Shown here piece after piece: positions 11,324-22,017 of a stretch of DNA of 64,000 nt. The translations under genes were made by a program, and so were the position numbers. The notes below the pieces were generated by a model. That model saw nothing but the letters and a program-made list of their open reading frames with translations. It had not been told where the DNA came from and searched no databases. The first letter of the stretch is position 1; the number at the start of each line of letters is the position of its first letter. Source of the DNA: Sequoia sempervirens (taxonomy: Eukaryota > Streptophyta > Pinopsida > Cupressales > Cupressaceae); NCBI GenBank assembly GCA_007258455.2, contig VDFB02187533.1, positions 23,209-87,208 on the forward strand, in the 5' to 3' direction.

Positions 11324-12060
11324 TGTTCCTCATTGATACCCTCTATGGAAGTCATCCCTAGAGTGAGTGTTGACAAAAATGAACTTCCTAAAGCAGAAAA
11401 TCCTAAGTCTCCCCCATATTCCCCTTTTTATTCTCAATCAAATGCTTTCCTTGGTAATGATTGGGGTTCCTTAGATTTTTCCAAATTCTTCATTGTGGAA
11501 TACAAGGCAAGGCCCTCTGGTATAGAATTTCTAGGTATTATTGAAACAAAAGTGGATGACACTCCTGCTTAGGAAGAGAAGTGTGATCCTATTCAAGAGA
11601 CCACTCCTTCCTCTACCTAGGAGAGTAATCTCGCTCCTTCAAAGGAGGTTAATGTTTGCAAACCCGGTAAAGAGGGTGGGAGTTCTCTCATAGAGACATT
11701 CGACATCCATTGGTGGAATGAAACACTCTACGTATAGTTGCCACCTCCTGAAGCTTTGCAAACTCGTTATGGTTTTGGATATGAACTCACCTCCCAATAT
11801 GGCTATGGGTAGAAAGGATTGGGATGTATCGAGCAAGGAATTCAAGTCCCTATCCAATTTAAGCCACAACAAAGCTATCTAGGTTTGGGATGCTCTATTG
11901 AACATTCTAAGCAAAAACATTGGTGGAGTGTTAATATTATTTCAGCTAAGCCATTAAGCTTGGTTCATCTTGAATTGATAGAATAAATGGGGCAGGCCAA
12001 GAGGGTCCCTTTAGATGTCTTCTCTTTGGATGAAGCACTAGGGGAATTTCTATGATCCTA
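11324..12060 (+). pseudogene. Tat-type inter-domain region with G-patch-like motif
   Basis: Between protease and RT the plus frames read an acidic, Pro/Ser-rich linker (11340-11570, with FFIVEYKARPSGIEF). At 11760-11880 a glycine-rich segment follows: YGYG-stop-KGLGCIEQGIQVPIQ, then YLGLGC. The spacing of glycines and GI-x-x-PI resembles a G-patch, and a similar segment occurs at the same place in the minus-strand Tat element (61180-61275). Stops interrupt it. Function in the polyprotein is unknown; nucleic-acid binding is the usual inference for G-patches. Confidence 0.55.
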
Positions 12061-12106
12061 TTCCCCGGTACCTCCTTATCACCACAAGAAATGATTCTCG
12101 TATCAC

Positions 12107-12814
12107 TTGTACAAACAAGAATACTTTGGAGAATCCATTTTGAATGTTGATGATGATAATCCTCTATCTAATGTTAGTGATGATGTCTCAATATCTCATC
12201 CTGAAGACTACACTTCTCTCCTTAAGGGAGGTACTGTTGAGGTTTCTATGGATCCTAAATCTTCAAAAAAAGTAATCAGGATCAAGAAGTGCCTCTCTTC
12301 AGAGGAAGTAGATGAACACTCCAATCTTTTTCATTCTCATCCTAATATATTCACTTGGACATATGAGGATATTCCTAGTATTGATGAGTCTATAGTGGTT
12401 CACAATATCGTCCTATGTCCCAACACCAAGCCAGTTAAGTAGAAAATCAAAAAATATCAATCCCTGGGTGGCGTTAATAGCCAAGACTGAGATAGATAAG
12501 TTGTCGAAAGTAGGATTTATCCATCCAATTTGACTGCTTCCCTTGGATTTTGAATATAGTCACTGTTAGTAAGCTTGATGGACATATTCGCATTTGCATT
12601 GACTTTTGAGATCTTAATAAGGCTTCTCTTAACGATGATTTTTTGTTACCTAATATAGATATGATTGTGGACTTGACTGTAGGCCATGCATCGTTGTCTT
12701 TCATGGATGGCTTCGCGGGTTACAATCAGATCCATATTAACCCGGATGATCATTACAAGACAAACTTCACTAACCCTTGGGGGACTTCTTTTTTGGAATT
12801 ATGTGCCTCAATAT
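12107..12814 (+). pseudogene. Reverse transcriptase, N-terminal half (Tat type)
   Basis: The frame at 12107-12442 ends with FTWTYEDIPSIDESIVVHNIVL, the conserved entry into Tat RT. At 12540-12800, across frameshifts, come a VSKLDGHIRICIDF-like block, LPNIDMIVDLTVGHASLSFMDG (with the first catalytic Asp in FMDG), GYNQIHINPDDHYKTNF and NPWG. The reading stops within WNYVP near 12814, where foreign DNA is inserted. The second half resumes at 14161. Confidence 0.85.
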
Positions 12815-14160
12815 CATAGGCTGAAACCTCTGAAAGAGAAAAGTTGGTGTGACATACTTTCTATCTGGCCGACTAGCAGTTGTGCAACCTTGTGGAATGT
12901 TCAGGCCACCGAGACCTTGTTATTGTCATGCCGACTGAAGCTATCACTGTGACTCATGGTGACTGATGTTATCTGGGAGACTCTTTGCTGAAAGGTTTGC
13001 TTTCGATATGAATTATTAGTGATGTGAGATGTCTCGCTATGAGTGTTACACTCAGAGTCATCAGGGAGAGACTTGAACACTCGGTAAGAGCTCTTGGCGA
13101 TGGGTGTTTTTCTAGCTGATGCTTTGGCTGTTGTCGGTATGACTCATGGTGAAAAGTGGTCTTGGGGTAACATGGAAGCCTTGGTAAGAACTCTTGATGA
13201 TAGTTGGTTCTCTCATCTATGGGTATGAACATCGGTGTGACCTCTTGGCAAAAACGGTAAGTCTCACCACGGTAGGACATTTCAGTGTAGCATGAAGGCT
13301 TCGGTATGATCTCTTGGTGAATAGTGATAGTCTTGCCGATGGGAATGTTGGTGTCTATGTGACCTTTTGAACATCGGTATTACCTCTCGCCGACTAGCGA
13401 TTGCCTTGGCGATAGCGCTACATGTGATGGATATCAGTATGCTGTCTTGGCGATAAGGGGAAGTCTGAGCGATAGTTTGTGAACTCGGTATATTATCTTG
13501 CCGATGGTGAGGACTCTTGGCAATAACTATAATCATGTCTTGTGGCATTGGGGAGACATGGTTAGTGTCTCACTGACATGCGAACACAGGTTGAACGTTG
13601 TTGACCAATTGGAAGACTATCCTACATGGTGTGTCTTTGACCAATCAGGGAGTAGAATGGGAACCGCTAGTAGTTGAACTGTTATGGCCATTTCTATGAG
13701 GAAGTTTGACAGATAGGAGCGACATGGATATACTCTAAGATTGATGATGATGTTCAGTTCGACAAATGGTTGAATGAATAGTTTGATGAGTGATTAGTGA
13801 GAATTCAATTCTGAGAGCATTGTAACTTGAATGTTTTATACAAGGTTGATCATTGTGTATGCTGCTGTAAATTGACATCAGAAAGATAAGTCTAATCTTT
13901 GTATGTAATTTCCATTATTGTAATACAAAGGGGCTTTTCTTGGTGTGGTGGGTTTTTCTCCCGTAAGGGTTTTCCCACGTAAATTTGATGTTCATGTGTG
14001 TATGTTAATTTCTCTGTTTCTGCTATTTCTTTTAAGTGTATCTTAATTGGACTATAATTGAAAATATAAAAGCACCTTTGCATTCTTCCCTGAGGTTTTG
14101 ACATTAGGAGATTTGTTTCCACACCTTAGCTTTCCTTACATTTTTGTTATCTAGTCATTC
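12815..14160 (+). mobile_element. Inserted copia-type LTR (solo or truncated) within RT
   Basis: This ~1.35 kb separates the two halves of RT. Near 13945-13985 it carries GGGTTTTTCTCCCGTAAGGG followed by TTTTCCCACGTAAAT, a hallmark of the R-U5 region of plant copia LTRs, and an upstream stretch with TAATACAAAGGGGC. Its first 700 bases are built from degenerate words such as TCGGTAT, CTTGGCGAT and TTGCCGATG. No coding region or second LTR is found, so it is probably a solo LTR. The exact ends and a target duplication are not resolved; the RT break places them within a few bases of the given limits. Confidence 0.6.
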
Positions 14161-15040
14161 ATTTTGGTTTATAAAACATAGGAGCAACTTACCAAAGGTC
14201 AATAACCCTAATATTCCATGATTTTATTCATAAGATCTTAGAAGACTATGTTGATAAAATCTTGACAAAATTCATAACTCGTCAAGACCATGTTAGGAAC
14301 CTTTGTTTCATCTTTAAAAGGCTTAAACTCTACAAAATGAGACTTAGTCCCCATAAGTGTGTCTTTGGCATAGATGCTGAAAAACTTCTAGGGTTCATAG
14401 TCTCTCATCATAGAATCAAAGTTGACACAAATAAGATTGATGACATCCTTAACATGCCCCCACCAAGGAATATCACCAAGTTGTAAAGTTTACAAGGGAA
14501 GATTCAAGTGATTCGTAGATTTATATCTTAGTTCATTGATCGTACCCTTCCTTTCACTCATTTATTAAAAAAGGGCATTCTCTTCATATGGGATGAAGAG
14601 TGTCAAAATCCCTTTAAGTCAATTAAAGCTTATTTGGCCAATCCTCCTATATTGATGTTGGCTATGCAAGATAGGTCCTTTTTGCTTTACCTTGCTTTCT
14701 CACCATATGCTTTGGCAACTTTATTGGCTCAATATGATGATGTAGGTAAAGAAAGAGTAGTCTACTACACTAGCCATGTTCTGGTTGATTACGAAACTCG
14801 TTATTCCTCCATGGAGAAGCAATACCTCACTCTTGTATTCATTATGTAGAAGTTAAGGCACTACCTTCTCCATATAAGAACGCACATCATAGTAAAAATG
14901 GATATTTTGAAGCATTTGTTCTGTAGCACTGACCTTGCTAGGAGATTAGCTAAGTGGGTTATGTTTCTTTTTAAGTTCAATATAAAGTTTGTTACTCAGA
15001 AATCATTAAAGGGTCAAGTGGTTGTTGATCAATTGGTAGA
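14161..15040 (+). pseudogene. RT C-terminal half and RNase H (Tat type)
   Basis: The reading resumes with HFGL-stop-NIGATYQ. The active-site box reads EDYVDKILT: the second catalytic Asp of YVDD is now Lys. The frame at 14262-14486 gives LYKMRLSPHKCVFGID and IDDILNMPPPRNI. The frames at 14634-14849 and 14898-15221 give the RNase H: LANPPILMLAMQDRSFLLYLA, VYYTSHVLVDYETRYSSMEKQ, then LARRLAKWVMFLFKFNIKF. It is dead from active-site loss and stops. Confidence 0.85.
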
Positions 15041-15540
15041 TGCTCCTTCATCTCACTCCTTCCCTGAGTTGGATTTTTTCCCTAATGAAAATATTTTCAT
15101 AATTAACTATGACCTTGAATGGAAAATGTATTTTGATGGATCGAGGTGTCAAACTAGTTCAGGAGTGAGTGTGGTCTTGATATCCCCGAAGGTAAACCAG
15201 TCCCTCTATCCTTTCGACTAGATTTTCCTTGTACCAATAACATTGTTGAGTACAAAGCCCTTATTGTTGGCTTCTGTGTCATGATTACATTAAGAATCAA
15301 ACATCATTGTATACTAGGTGATTCTGAACTTATTGTGAATCAGATTATGAGATCCTATCAAGCTAAACAAAGTAAGTTGTCCTAGTACTAAGATCTTTCT
15401 TTGTCCTTGCTTAAGCAGTTTTCCTCTTTCATAATATATAGTATCCCAAGGAGAGAAAATAGACATGTTTACATGATGAGTGCTACTTCCTTGGTGCCTT
15501 CAGAAGAGGATACAAAAGAATACCACTTCATAGTTCAGGT
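15041..15540 (+). pseudogene. Second (archaeal-type) RNase H of the Tat element
   Basis: Behind the first RNase H a second domain begins with WKMYFDGSRCQTSSGVSVVL, then across frames FPCTNNIVEYKALIVG, HCILGDSELIVNQI and NRHVYMMSATSL. A second RNase H is characteristic of Tat-lineage elements. The D, E and D of the catalytic set are visible (YFDGS, VEYKA, GDSEL), but the last Asp (expected in HADxMA) is Tyr. The same domain with all four acidic residues is at 58530-58930 on the minus strand. Confidence 0.75.
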
Positions 15541-15588
15541 CCTGTAAACCCATGTAGTTTCCGATCAACCTAAATCTGAGTCTCTTGT

Positions 15589-16866
15589 ATGTTCTCACGA
15601 AACTTCGGAGAATGGTTTTCTAGTATCTACATCTACTTAAAGACTAGAAGCTTGCTTGACGATGCAACAAAAAATCACCGTACTCATATACAAAATCTTT
15701 TAGTGCATTATGTGATCTTATCTGATGTTCTCTATCAAAAATCCTGTAATGACTTGCTTCTTAGGTGTCTCACTAAAGTAGAAATACCCCTAGCCCTTAT
15801 GGAAGCCCATTTGGACTCCAAGGGTGGACATTTTGGTGGTAGATCCCTGGAAAGAAGGTTAATACACATGGGGTACTATTAGAAAACACTAGAATGGAAT
15901 TCCTTTGATTTTATCAAAAAGTGCCTATAATGTCAACAACACATCTGTCTTATTCATGCACCTTCTCAAGAGTTACAAAACCAAACCTCTCCTTGGTCAT
16001 TCACAAAATGGGGGTTGGATATTATTGGAAAGATATCACCTCCTTCTTCCAAAGGACATACCTTTATTATTACCGCTATAGATTAGTTCAAAAAATGGGT
16101 CAAATCCATCTTGCTCTGATCCACAAATGTTGAAGCTATCTATAGTTTCCTCATGAACAACATTATTTCTCATTTTGGATTGCCTACTACGCTTGTTTCT
16201 AACAATGGTACACCATTCAAAAATAAGGAAGTAAATCAGTTCTTAGAGAAGTTTCATATCCAACATAGGTTTTCTCCACTATATTATCCACAGTCCAAGG
16301 GTCAAGCAGAAGCATCTAACAAAACTATTAAGCTCATTCTTCGTAAAATAGTCAATAAGCATGGTAAGGATTGGCATATTCAATTAACGTATTCTTTGTA
16401 GGCCTATCAAATGAATGTTTGTACGGTGACAGGACAACACCTTACAACCTCATGTATGGTGCTAAAGTGATCATGCCTTTGGAGTTAGAAATTATGTCCT
16501 TATGGGTTTCCCTTAAAGGGTTAATTGATAATGAAACCTATCGAGTGAACCATTTGCATTAGCCAGAGATGCTCAATGAGCACCACTTACATGCCCTCAA
16601 TTAGCTTAAAACTTGTCAATGTTCATTATCAAGATAATATAATTAGAGTGTGCTTCCTAGGACCTTTAAGGTAGGAGACCTGGTTCTCTATGAAAACCAA
16701 CAAAATGTAAATTTTCTACCTAATTAGAGAGTGAAATTTAGTCCTAACTAGTTAGGCCTTTACATTGTGATATTTGTGTATGGTTTAGGTGCCTATGAAT
16801 TATCGTCTATGGATGGAATACCTCTAAAAGATACCATTAATGTGATGCATCTTTGTTGACACTATG
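15589..16866 (+). pseudogene. Integrase and pol C-terminus (Tat type)
   Basis: Integrase would insert the element cDNA into the chromosome. The zinc-binding region reads EAHLDSKGGHFGGRSLERR to KKCL-stop-CQQH (15800-15945), the HHCC pattern. The core has WGLDIIGKI in a shifted frame (first Asp), VSNNGTPFKNKEV at 16190-16230 (expected SDNGT, so the second catalytic Asp is Asn), and GQAEASNKTIKLI (Glu). The C-terminus at 16640-16866 shows PRTFKVGDLVLYENQQN, LGLYIVIFVYGLGAYELSSMDG and a closing INVMHLC-stop-HYA. Frameshifts and stops are frequent. The end of pol near 16866 matches the usual Tat C-terminus. Confidence 0.85.
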
Positions 16867-17305
16867 CATAGTGTTCTATGTGTCATTCATGTGGTGTTCT
16901 CTCTATGGAAGGGTAGTAGCACTACATATATTGACATTATTCATTAACACATTATCAAAAAATTTGTGTTATGATATGACCACGTGTGTGTGTGTGTCAT
17001 ACGTACATGTGTTTCACTACGCTATGTGTCCATACATCTCATTACATATTTTAAGGAAATTAGATCATCATTGTATTTAATTAACATACAACCATGTGTG
17101 TTTCTTAAATCATATTAGAATCTAATATAAACATGCATCCATATGAGCATATAACATCCATAGCATAAACATAAATAAAGCAATTATATCAAAATTGATA
17201 TGTCCTATATATATATATCCATGTATGTATCAAATGTTATGTACATGTATCAGACCACTATTATAAAAAATGAGTGACTACTAAATATATGTCTATACAA
17301 AAGAT
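16867..17305. other. AT-rich spacer between pol and antisense ORF
   Basis: Low-complexity TA-rich and TGTG-rich sequence, including short TATATATA and GTGTGTGTGT runs. No gene is seen. Confidence 0.5.
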
Positions 17306-19560
17306 CTACAAGTATATATGTATGTGTATATATCTCACTACAAAAATGATATACAAAATTATCACTACAGTGCATGGCTCCCAGAGACCTCTGGCTCTAG
17401 CGGCTAGTCTGGTACCCTTGGGAGGGGTTGTACAATAGTCATGGAATGGGATTAGTGTGAGAATTATATAGAAAAAGATGCCTGCATCCCCCTGATCTCT
17501 CCTTGTAAGGAGGCTATAATCATCTCTACCCACCTCAACTCATCTCGTAGGTGCTAAAATTTTGTCGGGGTCATAGCTGCCAACTACCCATTGAGGTCAT
17601 CAAGATGGCTCTAGAGGGTGTCACATGCCTGCTCAGTTGTGGTGTCCCTCCTCACTGTTGCATCTCGCTCATCGAGCATCGTCGGTAGCTCACCCAACAT
17701 CCAGTCTCGCTATCTCTAAATAGTCATTAGCTTTTTCATCAATTGCATGATCTCTACACCCCATTCCTTGTAGGTGGTCCTTAAGCATTCTACCGGCTCG
17801 AAAGTGGGGGAATGTCATCCCATAGATATTGGTCGACATGCCTCAAGAACCATCCCATAGATTGGTATGTTAGGGAAAACCTCTGAAATACACTAAGCCA
17901 TCATCCCAGTCCATCCTTATGTGTCCTCTTCAACCACAGAGAAAAATACAAGAATTAGTATTATAGGGCATGTATATATTTCATAAACAAAAAAGATAGA
18001 AACATAAACAATGTACTATGTATACCTAGATCCCTTAGCTACCATGTAGGATCAGGGTGAGGTATAGTGTTGGGACCCATGCTGCCAGTATCAATGGCCA
18101 CTCCCAATGACACTAAGGCCCCTGACACTAGAACAGTATGAGCTGGTGGTGCCAAAGAGATGGGGGTAGCCGCAAGGGGCTCCAATCTCCTCCACCACCT
18201 CAGTCTTGTTGGTGACACCTCCTCCTCCCTGTCAACCTATTGGAGTCCTCTCCATCTATCCTATGGGGGCTAGGGAGGAAAATCCTCCTATGGACCAGAA
18301 TCCCCTCTCGAGGCACCCTCGCCAAACATAGGAGCAAGATGGTGCCTCTCCCACCACCATGCAAAATCAGTAGCTACCCCGACATTATCTGTTGCCACTA
18401 TGGGTGGAAAATCATGATCAAGCTCATCAAGAGGGGATGATATCAGTAATAGTGGGGTGAGGGAGATCCCAAACCCTCACTACACTCCTATAAATTCTAG
18501 TATAGGTGGGTACATCTGGTGGAAAATTATGGGGACAACCATGTTGTTGCATTACGCAACTCCCACAATAAGGTACTATGATATAATATTGGCGGCCTAT
18601 CAAAAAAAGTCCCACTATAGGTTCCTCAAGTACTTGCCATCATCTACCCTTTAAAAAAATTGGTAGGATCTCCATCAAACCTCATCTGCCACAATAGTGT
18701 CAAACTATAACCACCAAACATGTAGGTGACCAAACCTCCACTGGCCCATCATATTGTACCAGTGGGCCATGGGGATTTGATATGGCCATTGCTAGGAAAA
18801 CTAACTGCCTAGGTGCACACGATGTAGGTGAAGGCCCACACCTACAAAAGTGTGCACATAGTAAGGTTGTGATAATCATAATGTACATACCAGCCTAGCT
18901 CCTGGTAGAGGTGAACCAACATGTTGTGTCACTAGGAAAAAATAGTATGATGCTCAACCATCTCTCTAATAGTATGGATGAGGCCCCTATTTAGGTGCAA
19001 GCCTCCCCCATCTATCATGATCCAGAAAGCCACGGTCACAACAATAACACGATGCAACAATGGTGCAGTGGTCCTCACCTGGTCATACTAATGTGTGTAA
19101 ATAAGGCCCATGTTGTCGCCGATATCTATCCTCCCTGAGCAATAGATGATTCCCTCCCTCCACTCCCACGCCAATCATGTATCATCTAGAGCCACTCATT
19201 GTTCATGGATGGGTAGCCCAAGGATCTGATAGATGTCCTTGAGCATGATGTTCATCTCCCCACATGGAAACTAGAAAGATGGCATGGTGGCATCCCACCG
19301 CTCCATCAGGGTTGCGAGCATCCTTTCATGATATCTCATCTTTGGCATGGTGAATACATGGCAGAGACTGACTTGCTTGAGGTGTGTGACCTCGTCATCT
19401 GATAGATGGTCCCTCTACTCATGCACAAGTCAAAACACTCACCCTCTTGGATGCTCTCGAATCTCTAGGTACTCCTACAAGAAGTGAAAAAATTCTAAGT
19501 TAGAACATCAAATTTCATTATGAAAGCAAAAAATTACTTTAGACCTATGCGCATCGTACA
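17306..19560 (-). pseudogene. Antisense plant-mobile-domain (PMD) ORF remnant
   Basis: Read on the minus strand from about 19410 to 18950, one frame gives SDDEVTHLKQVSLCHVFTMP, then KMRYHERMLATLMERWDATM, PSF-stop-FPCGEMNIMLKDIYQ and ILGLPIHEQ. The pattern ERW...F.FP.GEM...L.DIY.ILGLP is diagnostic of the plant mobile domain. It continues with WEWREGIIYCSGRIDIGDNM and RTTAPLLHRVIVVTVAFWIM. Toward 17770-17540 the sequence becomes a charged, coiled-coil-like tail (QLMKKL, LDERDATVRRD), also usual in these proteins. There are several stops. It lies antisense to pol, between pol and the 3' LTR, and its 5' side is cut by the gag-only element at 19620. A similar ORF sits at 53071-54932 behind the other Tat pol. 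The molecular role of PMD in transposons is unknown to me. Confidence 0.75.
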
Positions 19561-19619
19561 AACGTCTATATGTCATGAATTTATCCTTAATTGCCATGGA
19601 CGTCTTGAGGATGCCAACA

Positions 19620-21824
19620 TGTTAGAACTGTAAAAATTTGATGTTTTTACATTTGATTTCATTCATAATTTTTCAAATAAGTGCCTTCTTGAACACTTTC
19701 TGCCCATATTTTACCATGTTGCATTATATGTTCCATTGGGCCTTGCATTTTGTGCATTTAGGTTCCTATCAGCATAGGTCCTTTACTATCTCCCCGACCC
19801 ATGTTGCTTGTGAGTTAACATTCGTTTGTTGTAGGTGTTTAAGCAAGGCATGTTCTTTGTTACAGTGATTGCCATTCATCCATGAATGGCTATCGGCATA
19901 ACATCCATGCTATTTTGGCGACAACGGAGACATCTATCAGGAAAGGCTTTGGGTTATCGGAAAAGGGTCTTGGAAAGTATCATTTGTCTCACTGACGGAG
20001 CACATAAGTTTTTTCCAGATGACTTTTGGTGGGAGATATTGCTATTGTTGTAAGGTCTTGGCGAGTGACCTTCAGTCTCACCGACCTTACACATCGATTT
20101 CCTCTCATCGACCTTTCGGTAAGAGTTGATGTTTATGGCAGGAGGTCACAGCGAGGTATATGTGTCTCACAGATAGGTTACTAAAGGGTTTCTATTGAAT
20201 GGCTTTCAGCGAGATATTGGCTGTGTCTTGGCGACCAATATGTTTGGTTGAGAGCTCTCGATATAACTTGGGCAGTCTCTATAAGGTCTCTGCAAATCCG
20301 ACAGGTCTTGACAACTAAGTCTTGTGAATGGAGACTTTCGATGAAGCAAGTACAATCTACAAGAGGTCTTGCCGATATCGAAGTGTCACAATGATATTGA
20401 ACCAAACAAGGATGCTTTTCGGCATAAGTTTTCTTTTGTCTCGGTGACGTGGGGATGATTGAAGCCTTTCGGTGAAACATTGAAGTCTACAGGAGGTCTC
20501 CCCGACCATGTGTTGACTTGGCGAAGGTGACTAAAGATTATATTTCGGTAAGAGTGTTGGCGACTTGTCCATGATGAATGTCTTTCAGCTTGACATAATG
20601 ATCTTGATGTATGGTCTCCCCGATATCTATGTGTTATAGCAAAGCATAGTGAGAACAAAGGAATATTGTATGGCTTCGGTGTGACCAATAGAATGTTATA
20701 GTGACATACAGGGGGCGACAATGCATATCGGTAAAATATAATGTGATCTACGGGACATCTCCCCCACTCGAATAAGTCACAGCGAAAGCGAAATACAAGC
20801 ACTGAGGATGTAACAAATAAATTGCCTTCGGAATGACGATACGGATGTCTCGCTGACTGTTCACTGGTGAAAATAGAATTTAAAAATGTTGTGGCCTACA
20901 TGAATACGTTTGGTGACCGTTGCAGGCCGACATTGTTGGAGCTCAAATTTTGTGTTGGGCCGACATGATTTTTCAATATGTTTTATTTTCTCATGCTGGG
21001 TATAAGTATGCCCATGGATTGTAATTGAACATGATTAGATTTTAGATCACATACATTAGTTAGGAATGGCTACAGTAGAATAATTTTCTCTTATCAGAGA
21101 CTATGTGCATGTTTTAAAATGGCGAATTCAATGAAAATCAGCTGGTGTGGCAGGTTATTTCTGGTGTCAATTGTATGTTGAACTTATTGAAAAGTATTGT
21201 TGAAGTTGTCTCCAAGATGATTCTTTCTGGTTGTTTAAATTGATGTAACAAGTTTACTTTCAGTTTATCAATGCTCATTTGTTGTATTTGTGTGATTAAT
21301 TAATTGGTTCTCTCAAGAAGAGATTAAATCCTTTTCGTTGATCATAGTAATCAAGAAGATTCATATGGATTATTAAAGAAGAGCTCAGTGGTCATAGTCT
21401 TGCATTGTTTATACAAGCTATGAATAGATCATATGCCTGCAATTTGATTTTTTGCCAGAATAAGTTGCCCACTTCTATTTCATTTGACTCTACATACCCA
21501 ATAAGGCACGAGTCTCTGTAATTTCATTATTTGAATTCACTCAATTTCTTTATATCTGTTAATTAAGCGTTTTAGGATTTAGATCAGAAGATTGCTATCA
21601 AGTTTGATTTTATTTGTTCATTTCTATTTTCCATTGTGGACAAAGCATTTCAGAAGGATAATCATAAGATAATTTTTCACCATTCAGAAAGGTACACCCA
21701 CCTAGGTCTAGCAGCACCTAAAGAGTAGAAGGTTGAGTTCTCTTGACCTTGTATGTTACCCTAAAGTGTATCAAGAGATTGGCAGCCTCTTAAGGCATTC
21801 AGCCTGCATTTTTGAGAGCTAACA
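19620..21824 (+). repeat. 5' LTR of the gag-only element
   Basis: Starts TGTTAGAACTG, ends GAGAGCTAACA. It aligns with 24603-26862 over its whole length. Its middle (20000-20830) is built from degenerate words such as CTTGGCGA, TTTCGGT and TCTCACCGAC, resembling the U3-like part of the copia LTR at 12840-13560. The ORFs at 19638 (+) and 20181-20802 (-) recur in the other LTR and are not genes. Confidence 0.85.
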
Positions 21825-21825
21825 A

Positions 21826-21846
21826 ATTGGCGACTCTGTTGGGGAT
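21826..21846 (+). promoter_or_regulatory. Primer-binding site of the gag-only element
   Basis: Immediately after the LTR end comes TTGGCGACTCTGTTGGGGA. It starts with TGG, the complement of a tRNA 3' CCA, and resembles the TGGCGACTCYGCTGGGGA type used by some plant Ty3/gypsy elements. The tRNA was not identified. Confidence 0.65.
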
Positions 21847-22017
21847 TACATCAGAAGATTCGGTTGAAGATCATCATATAGAGTCATTGAAGAAGAAGTT
21901 GTAATTTGAGAAGTTTCAGAAAAGGTGATTCCGCTAGGAAAAGATTAGAAATAATGATTTTCCTACTTTGGGAAAAGTAGGTGGCGACTCTGAAAAAATT
22001 ATTGCAGTTGTTCAAAC

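Noticed and set aside
19638..19868. 75-76 codon frame that occurs twice (also 24624-24851)
   Set aside because: It is duplicated because it lies in both LTRs of the gag-only element; no family match.
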